Source of the DNA: Chalara sp. BL73
Taxonomy: Eukaryota; Ascomycota; Leotiomycetes; Helotiales
Assembly: GCA_918026815.1 (NCBI GenBank)
Contig: CAKJVC010000006.1
Location: 992,001 to 1,056,000 of the forward strand
Length of the DNA stretch: 64,000 nt
Direction: 5' to 3'
The notes beneath the pieces are model-generated. The model saw only the letters and a list, made by a program, of their open reading frames with translations, was not told the origin of the DNA and made no database searches. Shown piece by piece: positions 24,301 to 34,475 of the stretch. Within the stretch, counting starts at the first letter, position 1. Each line of letters opens with the position of its first letter. The translations under genes were made by a program, and so were the position numbers.

Positions 24301-24631
24301 CACAATGGAACCCAATGATAGAAGAGCAAGCATTGTGCCGCGTACATCGCATTGGTCAGAAGAAAGAGGTAAAGACAATTCGGTACAGAATTCGAGGGTC
24401 ATTTGAAGAGGTACCTTCACCAATGATATTTCTTGAGCGTTTACTAACTTAAGGTAGAAAGTGGTGACAATCCAAGAACGTAAGAAGGACCTTGTAGCTC
24501 TGACACTATCAAATGGCGGCATAACTAAGGCAGATTTGGACTCGACGCGTCTTCAGGTAAGTACGTACCCACCAAATGTTGAATAATGAAGTAACATGCG
24601 AAAACAGTATTTACGAGCTGCTCTTGGTTAG
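21318..24631 (+). CDS. SNF2-family ATPase with RING-like insert
   Basis: Eleven exons (21318-21632, 21686-22263, 22309-22419, 22473-22684, 22747-22777, 22825-23039, 23089-23962, 24017-24202, 24260-24410, 24458-24556, 24608-24631) give exactly 931 residues. Helicase lobe 1: HQKQALTFML, ADQMGLGKSLD (Walker A), VVITTYK, VLDEAH (DExH box, completed across an intron) and AVTGTPIQNRLTD. Lobe 2: LNQLRLICNH, VIFSYWT, VILVSITCGGAGLDLSAG and EQALCRVHRIGQ. Between the lobes lies a cysteine-rich RING-like unit (CSLCD, then NCLQLICGLC, CPTC); the usual ring histidine seems absent, so ligase activity is doubtful. The order matches the Rad5/Rad16/HLTF-type branch of SNF2 proteins, which are DNA-dependent ATPases that move nucleosomes or other DNA-bound proteins. 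The N-terminal 100 residues are unlike a HIRAN domain and carry a basic nuclear-signal-like NKRRK. It is transcribed away from the NLR across a 290-base promoter. All helicase motifs are intact. Confidence 0.9.
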
Positions 24632-27600
24632 GGGGCAGGTCAAGGCTCTATTCCAGCTGCCGGAGACCGAAACGGAACCGACGAAGATGAGATTAGAGTC
24701 TACCTTTTCTGGCAATAACTTTCAGTGTTACCACCATAACCATCAACACATGAGCACATCACACTTGAAAAGCATATGATGTGGAGTGGAGGGATCTGAT
24801 TCAAAATACCCAGAGCTAAGGGCCCCTCGCATATCGCGAGTCACCAAATCTCGTAAACTCCGCGCGAAGCCAACCCAAGCAAAGAGAAAGGCAGTACCCA
24901 CCCTACCGAAGGATCTCACCAAACCCTCCAGAAATGGACCGAAGCGATGATATTGGTTCGCCCTTCATACTGTCCTTCTCCGTTGGCTACACGGACTTAA
25001 CAGATTTGAACTCAAATCTATTTCAACAACAGCCACTCCCTGTCTTCGCAGCGCCTACCTTGCTAGAGAGAAATATAAATTGCACTATCGATCCCAAAAT
25101 TCTTGATATAGGATGGGGAAACAAGGAAAGCACAGCTTAAGACCTGGGGTCTCCACAAGTAGATGGAGTCCATATACGAACGGCAATTTGGCAACCGCGG
25201 TGAGGGCTTATCTAAATTATGACAGGCCCTCATGGCCACCACCGTGGTTCACTTACAGCAGACCAATGCATGCTGCTGTCTCGAAATAGGACAACACGTG
25301 ATAGCATCACACTAAAGCTTATGCGTATGATCGGGCGGCAGTACGGTGGATGGACTGATGGATTGGAAGGTGGGTTGCCTGTTGGAGGGAAGTTCATGAA
25401 TAATTGCTTATTTTCTTGAGTCCATGGTGTTTTCAACGACCACCCGGCTTCTACGCATAGTTCAGGAAGAGCTGGCAGATTATGAAAAGGGCCTACAGGA
25501 CACTCTGGCATCCAATTCCACGTCAAGTTTCTGGGCTAGCAACTTAAACAGCGCGTTTTCAATACTACCAGTGTGTAATAAAACTTGAGACTGGCTGACG
25601 TTTACATAATTACATATTTGCTACCGCTTAGCGGGTTGGATGGTTTGTTTGCAGGGAGGCAATAAATTCCATATGTTTCTGCATAAGTGTTCAATAAGTT
25701 CAAAAGAAGTGTGCTCGGTCACTTAGAGCTTTCCATTATCTATCGTAAAGACTTGGGCAGGATGTAGGAAGAGGCATACAGCTGTTTTTCAAATCTAGGA
25801 TACCGACCTAGGAATAGGGTATGTGGCTCAATTCATCACCTTTTCAATGTTCATTGTTACAACATTGTCGTTACCTCTATAAGCGGCGACTACTTTTATG
25901 ACCTTCCTGCGCCCCTTAATACTTGAGGACTGGGAATAACGGTGTATAGCGAAAAGAGGTGAGTTGACCCAGTGAAGGAACTAGCATTATCACGATATAT
26001 GGACCCCTAAAATTGAATACTACGCCCCACGCAATATGAGATTTCAAATAGCCATACGTATCACGGCAGAATTTGCAATCTTATATTATATCATACTATA
26101 CCATAGTACACTATAATACTAACCTTAAATGAGGCTATTCCCAATTAGTAATACGACAAAGGTATAGCCCCACTAAAAAAGTATGCTTCATTTCTACCTG
26201 TTTTCAACTCTTGCAGTAGCTTTTTAACCCGGCTTGCTAGCCTTGGCAAGATACTTAGTATATTGCCAATATGATATGAGATCAAAGTTTTATACTAATA
26301 CTAGCGTAGTATCAAAAAGTCGATCTCATATGACTCTAGGCTCAATATCACTAAATATCGCCATTCTAGTTCCTTCACCGAGTTGGTCAGTAATATCTCC
26401 AAAAGAGCAGCCATTGTTCAGGATACACGCTTGAGTCATCCCCGTAAGGTTCCATAACGTTATGCCTATTTAATTCATGTTTTCTGAATCTATACAGTCT
26501 GGGAAATATCCAGGGCATTTGTTGTTGATAATGGAGTAGCTGAGCTTGGGGTTTGCATACTCTGCCGTTCTGATAATCCTTGCACTTATATACTTTTCCT
26601 ACCACTTCTACCCTACGCTCACATTTCTGGTATTTCGTGCCTGGTGCGGCACCCTTCCACGTTTCTACCCGCCTTCAAGTAAGCCATGGCACATATATAT
26701 CGCAGTATAACAGCATTATCTCTAGCCATTTTCTTCTAACTAGCACCTACAGTATGGGTACCATTGCCCCAGTCACAATGATCCCGACTTCCTACAATCC
26801 CTGATCGCGTTAAATTTAGACGTGAGCGGGTTCGGAAGATCTTTTAGAGATTCTCAATCATTCTGACATAGTCAGCGAGGCGTCAATTTTCCGTGGGTTT
26901 ATGTGGTCTTGAAGTTGCCGTTCGACTGGTCGGACGATGGAACACCACGTCATGCTTGCGATGAATAACACTCTAAGAAATTACCAATCTTTGACCACAA
27001 CCACAAAATGACACTACTTTGGGTCTAAGAAAAACTCGAGTGCCACTATTCTTATACTAAGACAAATTATGATATTTTAAGGGTTGACCAAATAAGAATT
27101 GTGGTTTTCTGCGAATTCGATTACTTGGTGGATGAAAGCTGGCAAACGCAAATGTTTGAGGTAATTTGTTCATTTAAAGTCAAGACTCATTTTGAGTCAT
27201 TGCACCCCGAGAAAGTAAAGTTGCACCTGGGGCCTCTGGCGCATTGTTTAATATTTACTCAACCGCCTGCATGCTCCCTTCTGTCATCTTTGGAAAAAGT
27301 TTAAAGCATTCCATGTTCTCCATAATCTGAGCAGCGTTTGTAGCACCAAGGGATAGCGACAGAAACACGGGGATTATTGATCATCTATGCAAGTGCAAAA
27401 GCTGCCGCTGATCCTCCAATTCTCTCTGCAATTTCCGTGAGGCGCTTTGACTTTCTAAATTTGAAGCTGCGTTCCAAGCGAGATTTTGCTGGATCAAGAG
27501 CCAGGAAAGATGCCATGATTGTACTTTCTGGTTAAAATACCTTGATATAATAGAAGAAATACTGCTGTGCCGTAGTCGTATAGTTTGTATAACGTAGTGT

Positions 27601-27953
27601 ACTCGTATTCTACACGGACGCGAACAAATATACGTTGTACAGCTGTTGCTCCACGACTTGATCTTATACAGTGCCTAATAATGTAGATGCAAGAAAGCTC
27701 ACGCTGACAGGGGCAATGGACCATGACTGTAGGGCCTGCGTCACCTTTCGGTTATAAGCCTGGCTCCAGCCGAGTCCTTACCGAGCTCGGGCTCCCTCAC
27801 TCAGATCACCCCGCATTTCGATGGGATATATCCTTCCAATATTCCACTCAGGATCAAAGTCTATCGTAGAGTACGCTTTCCCGTCACTGGCAGTCGTCTC
27901 TCCTAGAACAATTGTACCTATCCCAAGGCTGTTTACCCCCAGCGCAAGCGATC
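24632..27953. other. Long gene-poor region
   Basis: About 3.3 kb. From 24800 to 24945 a short open stretch encodes a basic tract (KSRKLRAKPTQAKRKAV) ending at a TGA near 24946; with 24934-25140 it might be part of a decayed or unmodelled gene, but no domain is recognisable. 26090-26130 is very AT-rich with TATA-like repeats. A minus-strand open stretch at 26387-26605 has no recognisable match. The last 200 bases serve as upstream region for the crotonase gene. Confidence 0.4.
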
Positions 27954-28805
27954 ATGACAGAGGGCTGTAAAGAGCCAAATCAAGTCCTTGTTACTACCAC
28001 GTCATCAGGCATCACAACTATTGCTTTGAATCGACCACACAGACGTAACGCAGTCGATGGTCCCACAGCACAAAAGCTTTGGTTGGCTTTCCTCGCGTTC
28101 GAAAATGACCCCAAACAAAAAGTATGTGTGTTTTATGGTGTGGGCGGCAATTTTTGTGCCGGATTTGACCTACAAGAGTTTGCGAAGCTCGCTGATCGAG
28201 ACTCTCAATACATTGGTCCAAACGTTGCCGCTAGGGTACAAGGACGCAACCTCGGCCCGTGTGGGCCAACACGGATGATAATTAAGAAACCTGTCATTTG
28301 CGCTGTCACTGGGTATGCTGTAGCTGGCGGCTTGGAATTAAGCTTGCTGGGAGATATCCGAGTCGCCGAGGAAAATGCTGTGTTTGGCCTCTTCTCTAGG
28401 AGATTTGGCGTACCTATGATTGATGCTGGATCAATCCGTCTCCCAGCCATCATCGGACTCGGACGCGCCCTGGATATCGTTCTTACAGGTCGGCCAGTAG
28501 AAGCTCAAGAGGCTCTTACAATGGGTCTTGCAAATCGAGTCGTCCCAAAGGGGAAAGCCTACGAAGAGGCTTGTGAGATAGCGGAAAACCTCGCGAAATT
28601 TCCGCAAGGCTGTATGAATGCGGATCGATACAGTTGCTATTACTCTGCATGGGAATCTAAGTCCTTCTTCGATGCACTAAGCCAAGAGTTTGATCGAGGT
28701 ACCAAGATTATCGAATCTGAAAGCATTGGTGGTGCGTCGAGATTTAGTTCTGGTGAAGGTAGGCACGGTTCCTTTAAGAAAGGAGTATCTCGGGCAAAAT
28801 TATGA
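27954..28805 (+). CDS. Enoyl-CoA hydratase/isomerase (crotonase) family protein
   Basis: Single-exon gene, 283 residues from the ATG at 27954 (MTEGCKEPNQ); the frame is open upstream but without a better ATG. Crotonase signatures are clear: GGNFCAGFDLQEF (first oxyanion-hole strand and helix), GYAVAGGLELSLLGDIR (second oxyanion loop), FGLFSRRFGVPMIDAGS and a GLANRVVP turn. The fold binds acyl-CoA thioesters and stabilises an enolate. The Glu of the RRFGVP region found in hydratases is not obvious, so the exact reaction (hydration, isomerisation or C-C cleavage) is unknown. The C-terminus is extended and basic compared with bacterial homologues. It lacks introns, and the 3-hydroxyisobutyrate-dehydrogenase-like gene is 1.8 kb downstream on the same strand, which could mean a shared acyl-CoA or branched-chain degradation role; this is inference. 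Confidence 0.85.
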   Translation: MTEGCKEPNQVLVTTTSSGITTIALNRPHRRNAVDGPTAQKLWLAFLAFENDPKQKVCVFYGVGGNFCAGFDLQEFAKLADRDSQYIGPNVAARVQGRNLGPCGPTRMIIKKPVICAVTGYAVAGGLELSLLGDIRVAEENAVFGLFSRRFGVPMIDAGSIRLPAIIGLGRALDIVLTGRPVEAQEALTMGLANRVVPKGKAYEEACEIAENLAKFPQGCMNADRYSCYYSAWESKSFFDALSQEFDRGTKIIESESIGGASRFSSGEGRHGSFKKGVSRAKL

Positions 28806-30590
28806 TCATAGTTTCTCCGTATAAACTCCGGAGTGAAGACAATTATACCTCCTCCGGCAAGGACAAGCATTTAGAGTTTGATTATGTGTTCATCCTCATT
28901 TGTCTCTACTGCCAAAACAACAATATTCGTTAGCGATATTGTTGTTGTTGACATTTGAACATATTTAGGACCATCTCATTCATCCTGCTTCAAAAACAAC
29001 TTATTATTTTCATGTCCCTCCAAGTCAGGATAGACGCACTACGAGGGGTTTCTACGAATCTCCTTAAACTTCACAGAGAGTGCAAAAGTCTATTCTCGAG
29101 TTAGCAGCACGGTCCGGGTCATATCTGTCAAGATAATACGTGACATTAACACCCACCGATACCATCACCGTCCCCATTACCTGCAGCGAATGTCGCCTTT
29201 CGATGCGCTTTGCTTTCACCCAGAGCAAGACCGGCTCCTTTTCAACAGTATCACGCACAAGTGCAGCATGCCTTGTCAGACCCTGAGCCGTAGTGATAGG
29301 CCCTATAGTTGTCTTTTCTGTAGTCCTATGTCCAACCATTATTTTACTTGTTTTCTCCTCGGCCATGGGGACGGATTAGCCATACACGCCACCATGCTGT
29401 CGCACCCTGAATCCTCCCGACCTTCCTAGCAGACCACCAGGTGAAACCTAAAGGATGATCAAGCTCTCCTATCGGCTCGGATAAGAGTTTCCCCAATCCA
29501 TAGGCCAAAATCTTAGTAAGATCATCCTTGGTATGTACATTCAAGTTGTGCCACTCAGTAGTAGCTCAGTTCATTTACGTGGGTTGAGGTTGCGGCACGA
29601 CCTGAACGTATTATGTGATGAGACATACGTAGTTTCAACATTTTTCGGGCCGGGGTCACGAAGTGAAAGACCGGCCCGAGCCCGAGCCGATGATGTAGAA
29701 ATGTTTGTCAGATATGGCATTAACCTAAGCACTATTGATATTGATGAAGGAACTATTATGAAAGAGGTCAGAGTCGTTAAGCTTGATTAGGGGGGGGGGG
29801 GGGAGGGCAGAGTAGATATTTGTAGTTTAAGGCCCCGTGGAGACGCCGCTTCGTATTCATCTTCACCAATGCTATGGAACGAGCACAATTTTGGTACCAT
29901 CCTAGCACTGAACAACGGCAAGTCGTCTATACATTTTTGCCCGAACAGGAATACATATCTCGGACTCCTGTTACCAAAAGAAGAAGGCTATGAGTGCATC
30001 ACCACTCCGGACTCGAGCCTTTAGCATCGGATCAGATCGGCAGTTATTTCCGAAATAGGTAATCGTCACAGTCGGATACCTTGAAAACCTCTATCAATAT
30101 CAAGCATATCTAATATGCTTTAGAAATGGCGCTTAAAACAGTATATTCTTACGAAGGATGCCCATGGTAATCGAGTTATGTTAAATTCTCTCTTTTGATT
30201 CTGCCTTCCTTTGCTGGAATTTCGCCTCTCTTCTTGATGACAACGAGTCCTTACTAGTATAGCATTAGTTGCCAATAAACAGTCTTAGACAATATAAAGC
30301 CTGCACCGCCTCAGTGTGTATACTGTAAGATTTTATCAACGAATTTTTCGTGACGTGTGATACCTATTCACAGAAAGTCCAGCCTCGAGGATTGTTCTCC
30401 ACATACCATAAGGACGAAGGCTCTCTCCACCCTCGGCTATAAGCGCCTAAGAGCGGCCCAGCCACGCGAAGGAATCCCCCCAAAAAACTCCAAAAATATT
30501 CACCACTGGCTGAAATGTTCGGCTTTGTATTTATCTTATCGCAATAATACCTAAGTTGAATGTCCTCTATACTAACATACAACTGGCATC
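28806..30590. other. Intergenic with possible small gene on minus strand
   Basis: About 1.8 kb. On the minus strand, 29064-29544 holds two open stretches in coherent context (KDDLTKILAYGLGKLLSEP, GRIQGATAWWRVW, then LVRDTVEKEPVLLWVKAKR) that could be exons of a small unknown protein joined by an intron ending near 29311; no ATG or domain can be fixed. A run of 13 G (about 29791-29803) lies nearby. The remainder holds nothing recognisable apart from the promoter of the next gene. Confidence 0.35.
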
Positions 30591-31460
30591 ATGAAAGTAG
30601 GCTTCATAGGACTCGGTGTCATGGGATCACCAATGGCACTCAACCTAGCCCGCCATTTTCAGGTCACCGTATGGAATCGCAGCCCAGCGAAATACCCGGT
30701 ACTCCAACAAGCTGGCTGTCATGTCGCCAAAACGCCATCTCAGGTGGTTGAACACTCAGATGTTACGTTTACAATGCTTTTCAATGCACCCGCGATTCAA
30801 TCGATATTAGATGATGATTTCAAGCAAGCAATTCGTGGCAAGACATTAATTAACGCAAGTTCGGTACCCGTCGACTTCAGCCACTATCTCGCTGAACAAA
30901 TTCAGCAAGCTGGGGGATCCTTCATCGAGATGCCTGTCAGTGGAAGCAAGGTTCCGGCGGAGCAAGGCAACCTGGTTGGTATGCTAGCTGGCGATCAGGC
31001 GCTTGCTGCACGCGTACAACCACTTCTTAAGCCGATCACGTCGACCGCTATTTACTGCGGTCATATCGGAATGGGCTTGAAGACCAAGTACGCCGTTAAC
31101 CTTTATCTTATTACCATGACGGCTGGCCTCGCTGAGGCTATGAGTCTCGCCCGTGCTCAGGGGTTGGATGTGGAAGCTTTCGGGCAAGTGCTGAACGCTG
31201 GGCCGATGGCCTCTGCATACTCTAAGCTCAAAATCGGCAAGATGTTGGCTCAGGATTGGTCGCCGCAGGCAGCGATTGGTGACTGCTACAATATCACTCA
31301 GCTGATCATGTCCGCTTCGAAGATTGCGAACGCCCAAACACCTTTCATTAGTCTCTGTGGATCATTATATGAAAAAGCAATACAAGCAGGTATAGGCGAT
31401 GAAGATATGATCGCTCTTACGAAAGTGTTGGCAGAACCGCCTTACAGCAATAGAGCTTGA
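30591..31460 (+). CDS. 3-hydroxyisobutyrate dehydrogenase-like oxidoreductase
   Basis: Single-exon gene, 289 residues, starting at an ATG followed directly by the NAD(P)-binding strand MKVGFIGLGVMGSPMALNLA (GxGxxG). Further family marks are MPVSGSKVPAEQGNL (substrate-binding loop, DAPVSGG-like), an MLAGD stretch and GLKTKYAVNLYL, which carries the K-x3-N pair that holds the catalytic lysine. Members of the beta-hydroxyacid dehydrogenase family oxidise 3-hydroxy acids (3-hydroxyisobutyrate, tartronate semialdehyde and similar) or reduce imines or short aldehydes. Full length, no mitochondrial targeting sequence visible, so probably cytosolic and not the valine-pathway enzyme itself. Lack of introns and a bacterial-like sequence leave room for horizontal transfer, which was not tested. 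A decayed transcription factor lies directly downstream. Confidence 0.88.
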   Translation: MKVGFIGLGVMGSPMALNLARHFQVTVWNRSPAKYPVLQQAGCHVAKTPSQVVEHSDVTFTMLFNAPAIQSILDDDFKQAIRGKTLINASSVPVDFSHYLAEQIQQAGGSFIEMPVSGSKVPAEQGNLVGMLAGDQALAARVQPLLKPITSTAIYCGHIGMGLKTKYAVNLYLITMTAGLAEAMSLARAQGLDVEAFGQVLNAGPMASAYSKLKIGKMLAQDWSPQAAIGDCYNITQLIMSASKIANAQTPFISLCGSLYEKAIQAGIGDEDMIALTKVLAEPPYSNRA

Positions 31461-31887
31461 TACCCTCGAATACTGTATCTTACACATGTGTAAAGGACTG
31501 TTAAATTTGCTGTATTGCACATGGTTTCTGTATTTTTCAGAACACTTGCCAGAACCTACAAGATCTACATGCGTATAGATAATCTACCTTCAATTCTGAA
31601 GTATTCAATGTGGCGAGCAAGGCGTACAACACATCATTTTGATTCAAATCTATGCATATTTTCAAAGATGAATCGAGGCGCGACAACTACCCAAAATTGT
31701 AATTCTGCCTCAAGTCAATTGAGTTCCCTGCTGACACCAGCTGGGATTGGTGATCTGTTGATTGTCAGTTATTTCGATTGAATTCACTGGTTCATGCTAC
31801 TTTTCACCAGAACGACCTCCAACACGCGGTATCTAGCACACATGATCGAGACCATGACCTCACTTCAACCATGGGAAACTGAGCATT
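31461..31887. other. Intergenic
   Basis: 427 bases between the dehydrogenase stop and the first recognisable part of the decayed regulator. It may include further unrecognisable remains of that pseudogene. No other feature seen. Confidence 0.4.
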
Positions 31888-32730
31888 ATGCTCACCGCTA
31901 TAGTACTCAGCTTCAAATATCTTGAGCAGGCTCAGGGGGTAGAATTCGTTCGAATTGGCGTTAGCCCCAAACCTTTGGTGAATGAAATACCTGCTGGTCT
32001 GAGATATGATATCATTGGTATTCTTTTAATGGAATCACTAGAAGCAGTGCAAACTTGGGTACTGTTGCGAAGCTAACTATACTACGGAGAGCCCGGATTA
32101 GCTTAGCCGCTATAAGGTTGTGGGTTAAGAGTAGCGCAGGCTCTTGGACTTCACTGAAAAGTTGGTGGCCTGCAGGGTACAGACCGAGCCATTCAAGCTA
32201 GGAAACGTTATCAGTGGCCCATATATGAGATCAAGACATTTTTCTCGATGTTTTATGAGTTTTCTCCCAGCATCTTAGATACCGACTGGGACATCGAAGT
32301 ACTAGATGTAATCAACTCTTGGTCTGGTTCGACTTTAGATGTGTCTGCGAATATATCCCCACTGCTATACTACAAGTCCCCGATGTCTAAGCTATCCAAA
32401 TTTGTAGAGTCGGCTCTGCTGGATCTTTACGGTAGTCGGCGAAGTTCGAGCGAAAACAGCTAGTATCTACCGCAATGTGTAGTTGCTCTGAAATTAAGAT
32501 TGAATCGGTAGCATTCTTCCCTTCCATCTAGACTTCAAATATTGGCGCCCGGTGTCACACTCGTTGGCTCTGAGGGGAGGGTGTCAACAGACAGGTTCGA
32601 TGACAAAGCTGTGAACGAGACAAAAATCGTGCAACTGCAAGCACTAGCTCTTGACCTTGCTTGTCATATCACCATGACGCTTACCCATCATCCAACTCTA
32701 TCCCAAAAACTAGTGGATTCATCCACCTAG
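31888..32730 (+). pseudogene. Decayed Zn2Cys6-type transcription factor fragment
   Basis: Three separate open stretches in order, split by stops and shifts, each matching a part of the intact regulator at 42451-45054: SLEAVQTWVLLRS (intact copy SLEAVQMCVLLGS), SPMSKLSKFVESALLDLYGS (intact AMSKLSKLVKCALTGLYGT) and IVQLQALALDLACHITMTL (intact LFKLQALALKLAYENARIL). Together they cover the middle of a fungal_trans domain. The DNA-binding part and the C-terminus are missing and frame is lost at least twice, so it cannot make a working protein. It is probably a duplicated paralogue in decay; it lies about 10 kb from the intact gene and on the opposite strand. Confidence 0.75.
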
Positions 32731-33001
32731 GTGAAGCTGCTCTGAAAATAGAGTCAAGCATGAGTTAGAAACCTCCAAGTTGCTCTCTCGACTCGAAAAC
32801 CCGGAATTATGCTGGAAGTTGATGGTGCGATGCCAATGGTAATAATATATTGCAGTTCATGCGACGATGTGAGGCAGGCCAGCTCATATCATACACCATT
32901 AATCATGATTATAGGTAAATCTGGAGGAGTGCTTAGAGATAGAAATCGTCAAGGGTCATCATTTTCGTAGATGCGAAAATAACAACGGCGAATCTCACTA
33001 C

Positions 33002-33583
33002 TTAACAAATACCGCACTTTTCGGCTATTACCCATGCGTTTTGTAATATAACATCAATTTTCATTGATTCAAAATGCCGGTACTCTGGAAGGAGAATCTT
33101 CGTGATACCGACTTCCCCCTTCGGTTGAGTAGACGACCTTAACCACTGTCTATTTTTTACCGCCTCGTAGGTATCCTGGAGGAGCGTATTCGCAAGGCGC
33201 TCATGCATAGGTGCCGTGTATGCCACCTTTTTGCAAAACGCCTTCGATTCAGGTGAATCGAACAGCGAGAACTGACAGTTTGAGTATGCTGCGAAAGCAA
33301 AGAGCTCCCGAACGACGTGTGAAGAGTCTCCTTCGGATCTCCTCTCACGCTTCAGCCTTGCTTCCTTATACTTATCGCACTGATAAAAGTGATGGCGTTG
33401 ATACAGTTTAATGCTCCATGATTTCTCCCATTCACGGTGTTTACAAACACGAGCTAATTGCAATCCTTCATTTTTTCTCGATATCGAATTGCGCATGAAC
33501 GCGGGTATCACCATGCGCATGCTGTTGATTGTTGGTGCCCATACCAAAGAATATAATGGAGGGGTCAATAGGGACTCTACCAA
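33002..33583 (-). mobile_element. hAT-like transposase relic
   Basis: An open stretch of about 190 codons resembling the region after the BED-type finger of fungal hAT transposases: a C/H-containing segment (RHHFYQCDKYKEARLKR), then ELFAFAAYSNCQFSLFDSPE, a YTAPMHERLANTLLQDTYE segment (compare the P-S-R-K-L-x-x-x-LL-x-x-x-Y pattern of hAT enzymes) and a truncated continuation. The catalytic DDE part and dimerisation domain are absent, and no terminal inverted repeats were located, so it is a non-functional fragment. It neighbours the decayed regulator, and both may belong to one rearranged segment. Confidence 0.5.
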
Positions 33584-34475
33584 CTAGCTTTAGTGATCAA
33601 CAGTTGTAGAAGGGTACCAGCGCGAGAAATCGAACTCAGGCTTTTCCCATATACAGGTTCCTATTGGCTAACCATTGGTGTACATGATTAATCATAGTCA
33701 GGGCATTATACATCATATAAAACTGGGGCTCCTATCAATTGTGATACTCATTGCAAAGCAAGGACAACTAATTAGAGCTCAGCTTTGAGCTATTTATGTT
33801 GTGATATTAACCGGCTCGGAACGGACGCCACAAGAACCACGAGAAGAACCGTAGTGCCCATCATTAGTTAACCGCTATCGGAAAAGTGGTATTGAGAGAC
33901 GTGTAGTCTTCGCAAGAGTTTAAATTATAAAAAAGGCCATAATACTCCTTGTCATAGCTCCGCCCACCTTTACATGCCACATCTTGGAGTCCACATCGAT
34001 TAGTCCATATCTGATCCCAATCTAAGAATGCCGAGTGTACCACACCGTGAAACTATGACTTGCGATCTACTCTATGATTGGTGGAAAATGCTGGTTTTTG
34101 AACGATTAACCTTTACTTCTCACTCTGGTACATGGCACTTCCGGTGGAAGTATACGCCAATCATGCATGCCACTTCCGGTGGAACGAAAATGCCGCATCC
34201 GGCGGCATTGGTGTATCATGTCGCGGTGGTAGCTGAGAACCCGATTTGAGGATACTATCCCGGAAGCACCGCTTGATCGAGGCGTAGGAGGTGTTGAATT
34301 GAGGTGGCGTAGCGAAAGTGAGAGCAGAAGCTGAAGTGGAAATTCTTTTCATTAGAAAATATAAATTACTTCACTTACATACGTGATGCTCTAGAGCAAC
34401 AACCTCTGGACTCAGAACCGACACGGCAAGTAATCACGACCTCAACCTTTGAAAGTTAGTACAACAATTAGCATT
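33584..34475. other. Intergenic upstream of aldolase gene
   Basis: About 0.9 kb. Includes a tRNA-like stretch on the minus strand (about 33612-33690) with an A-box-like and a B-box-like (GTTCGATTTC) sequence but no complete cloverleaf, and the palindromic repeats at 34134-34207 described separately. Confidence 0.4.
34134..34207. promoter_or_regulatory. Three palindromic CCGG-centred repeats
   Basis: Two near-identical 16-base copies of GSCACTTCCGGTGGAA lie at 34134-34149 and 34169-34184 (35 bases apart), followed by a related palindrome, GCCGCATCCGGCGGC, at 34192-34206. Each is an imperfect inverted repeat (CCAC...GTGG or GCCGC...GCGGC) centred on CCGG. They are 270-340 bases upstream of the aldolase start and look like operator sites for a dimeric zinc-cluster regulator. 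Structure is seen; function is inferred. Confidence 0.5.

Noticed and set aside
33612..33690. tRNA-like sequence on the minus strand with B-box GTTCGATTTC
   Set aside because: The acceptor halves pair only partly (ACCAATG/CGCTGGT with a mismatch), the T-stem is mismatched and no sound anticodon stem forms, so it is at best a tRNA-derived remnant.
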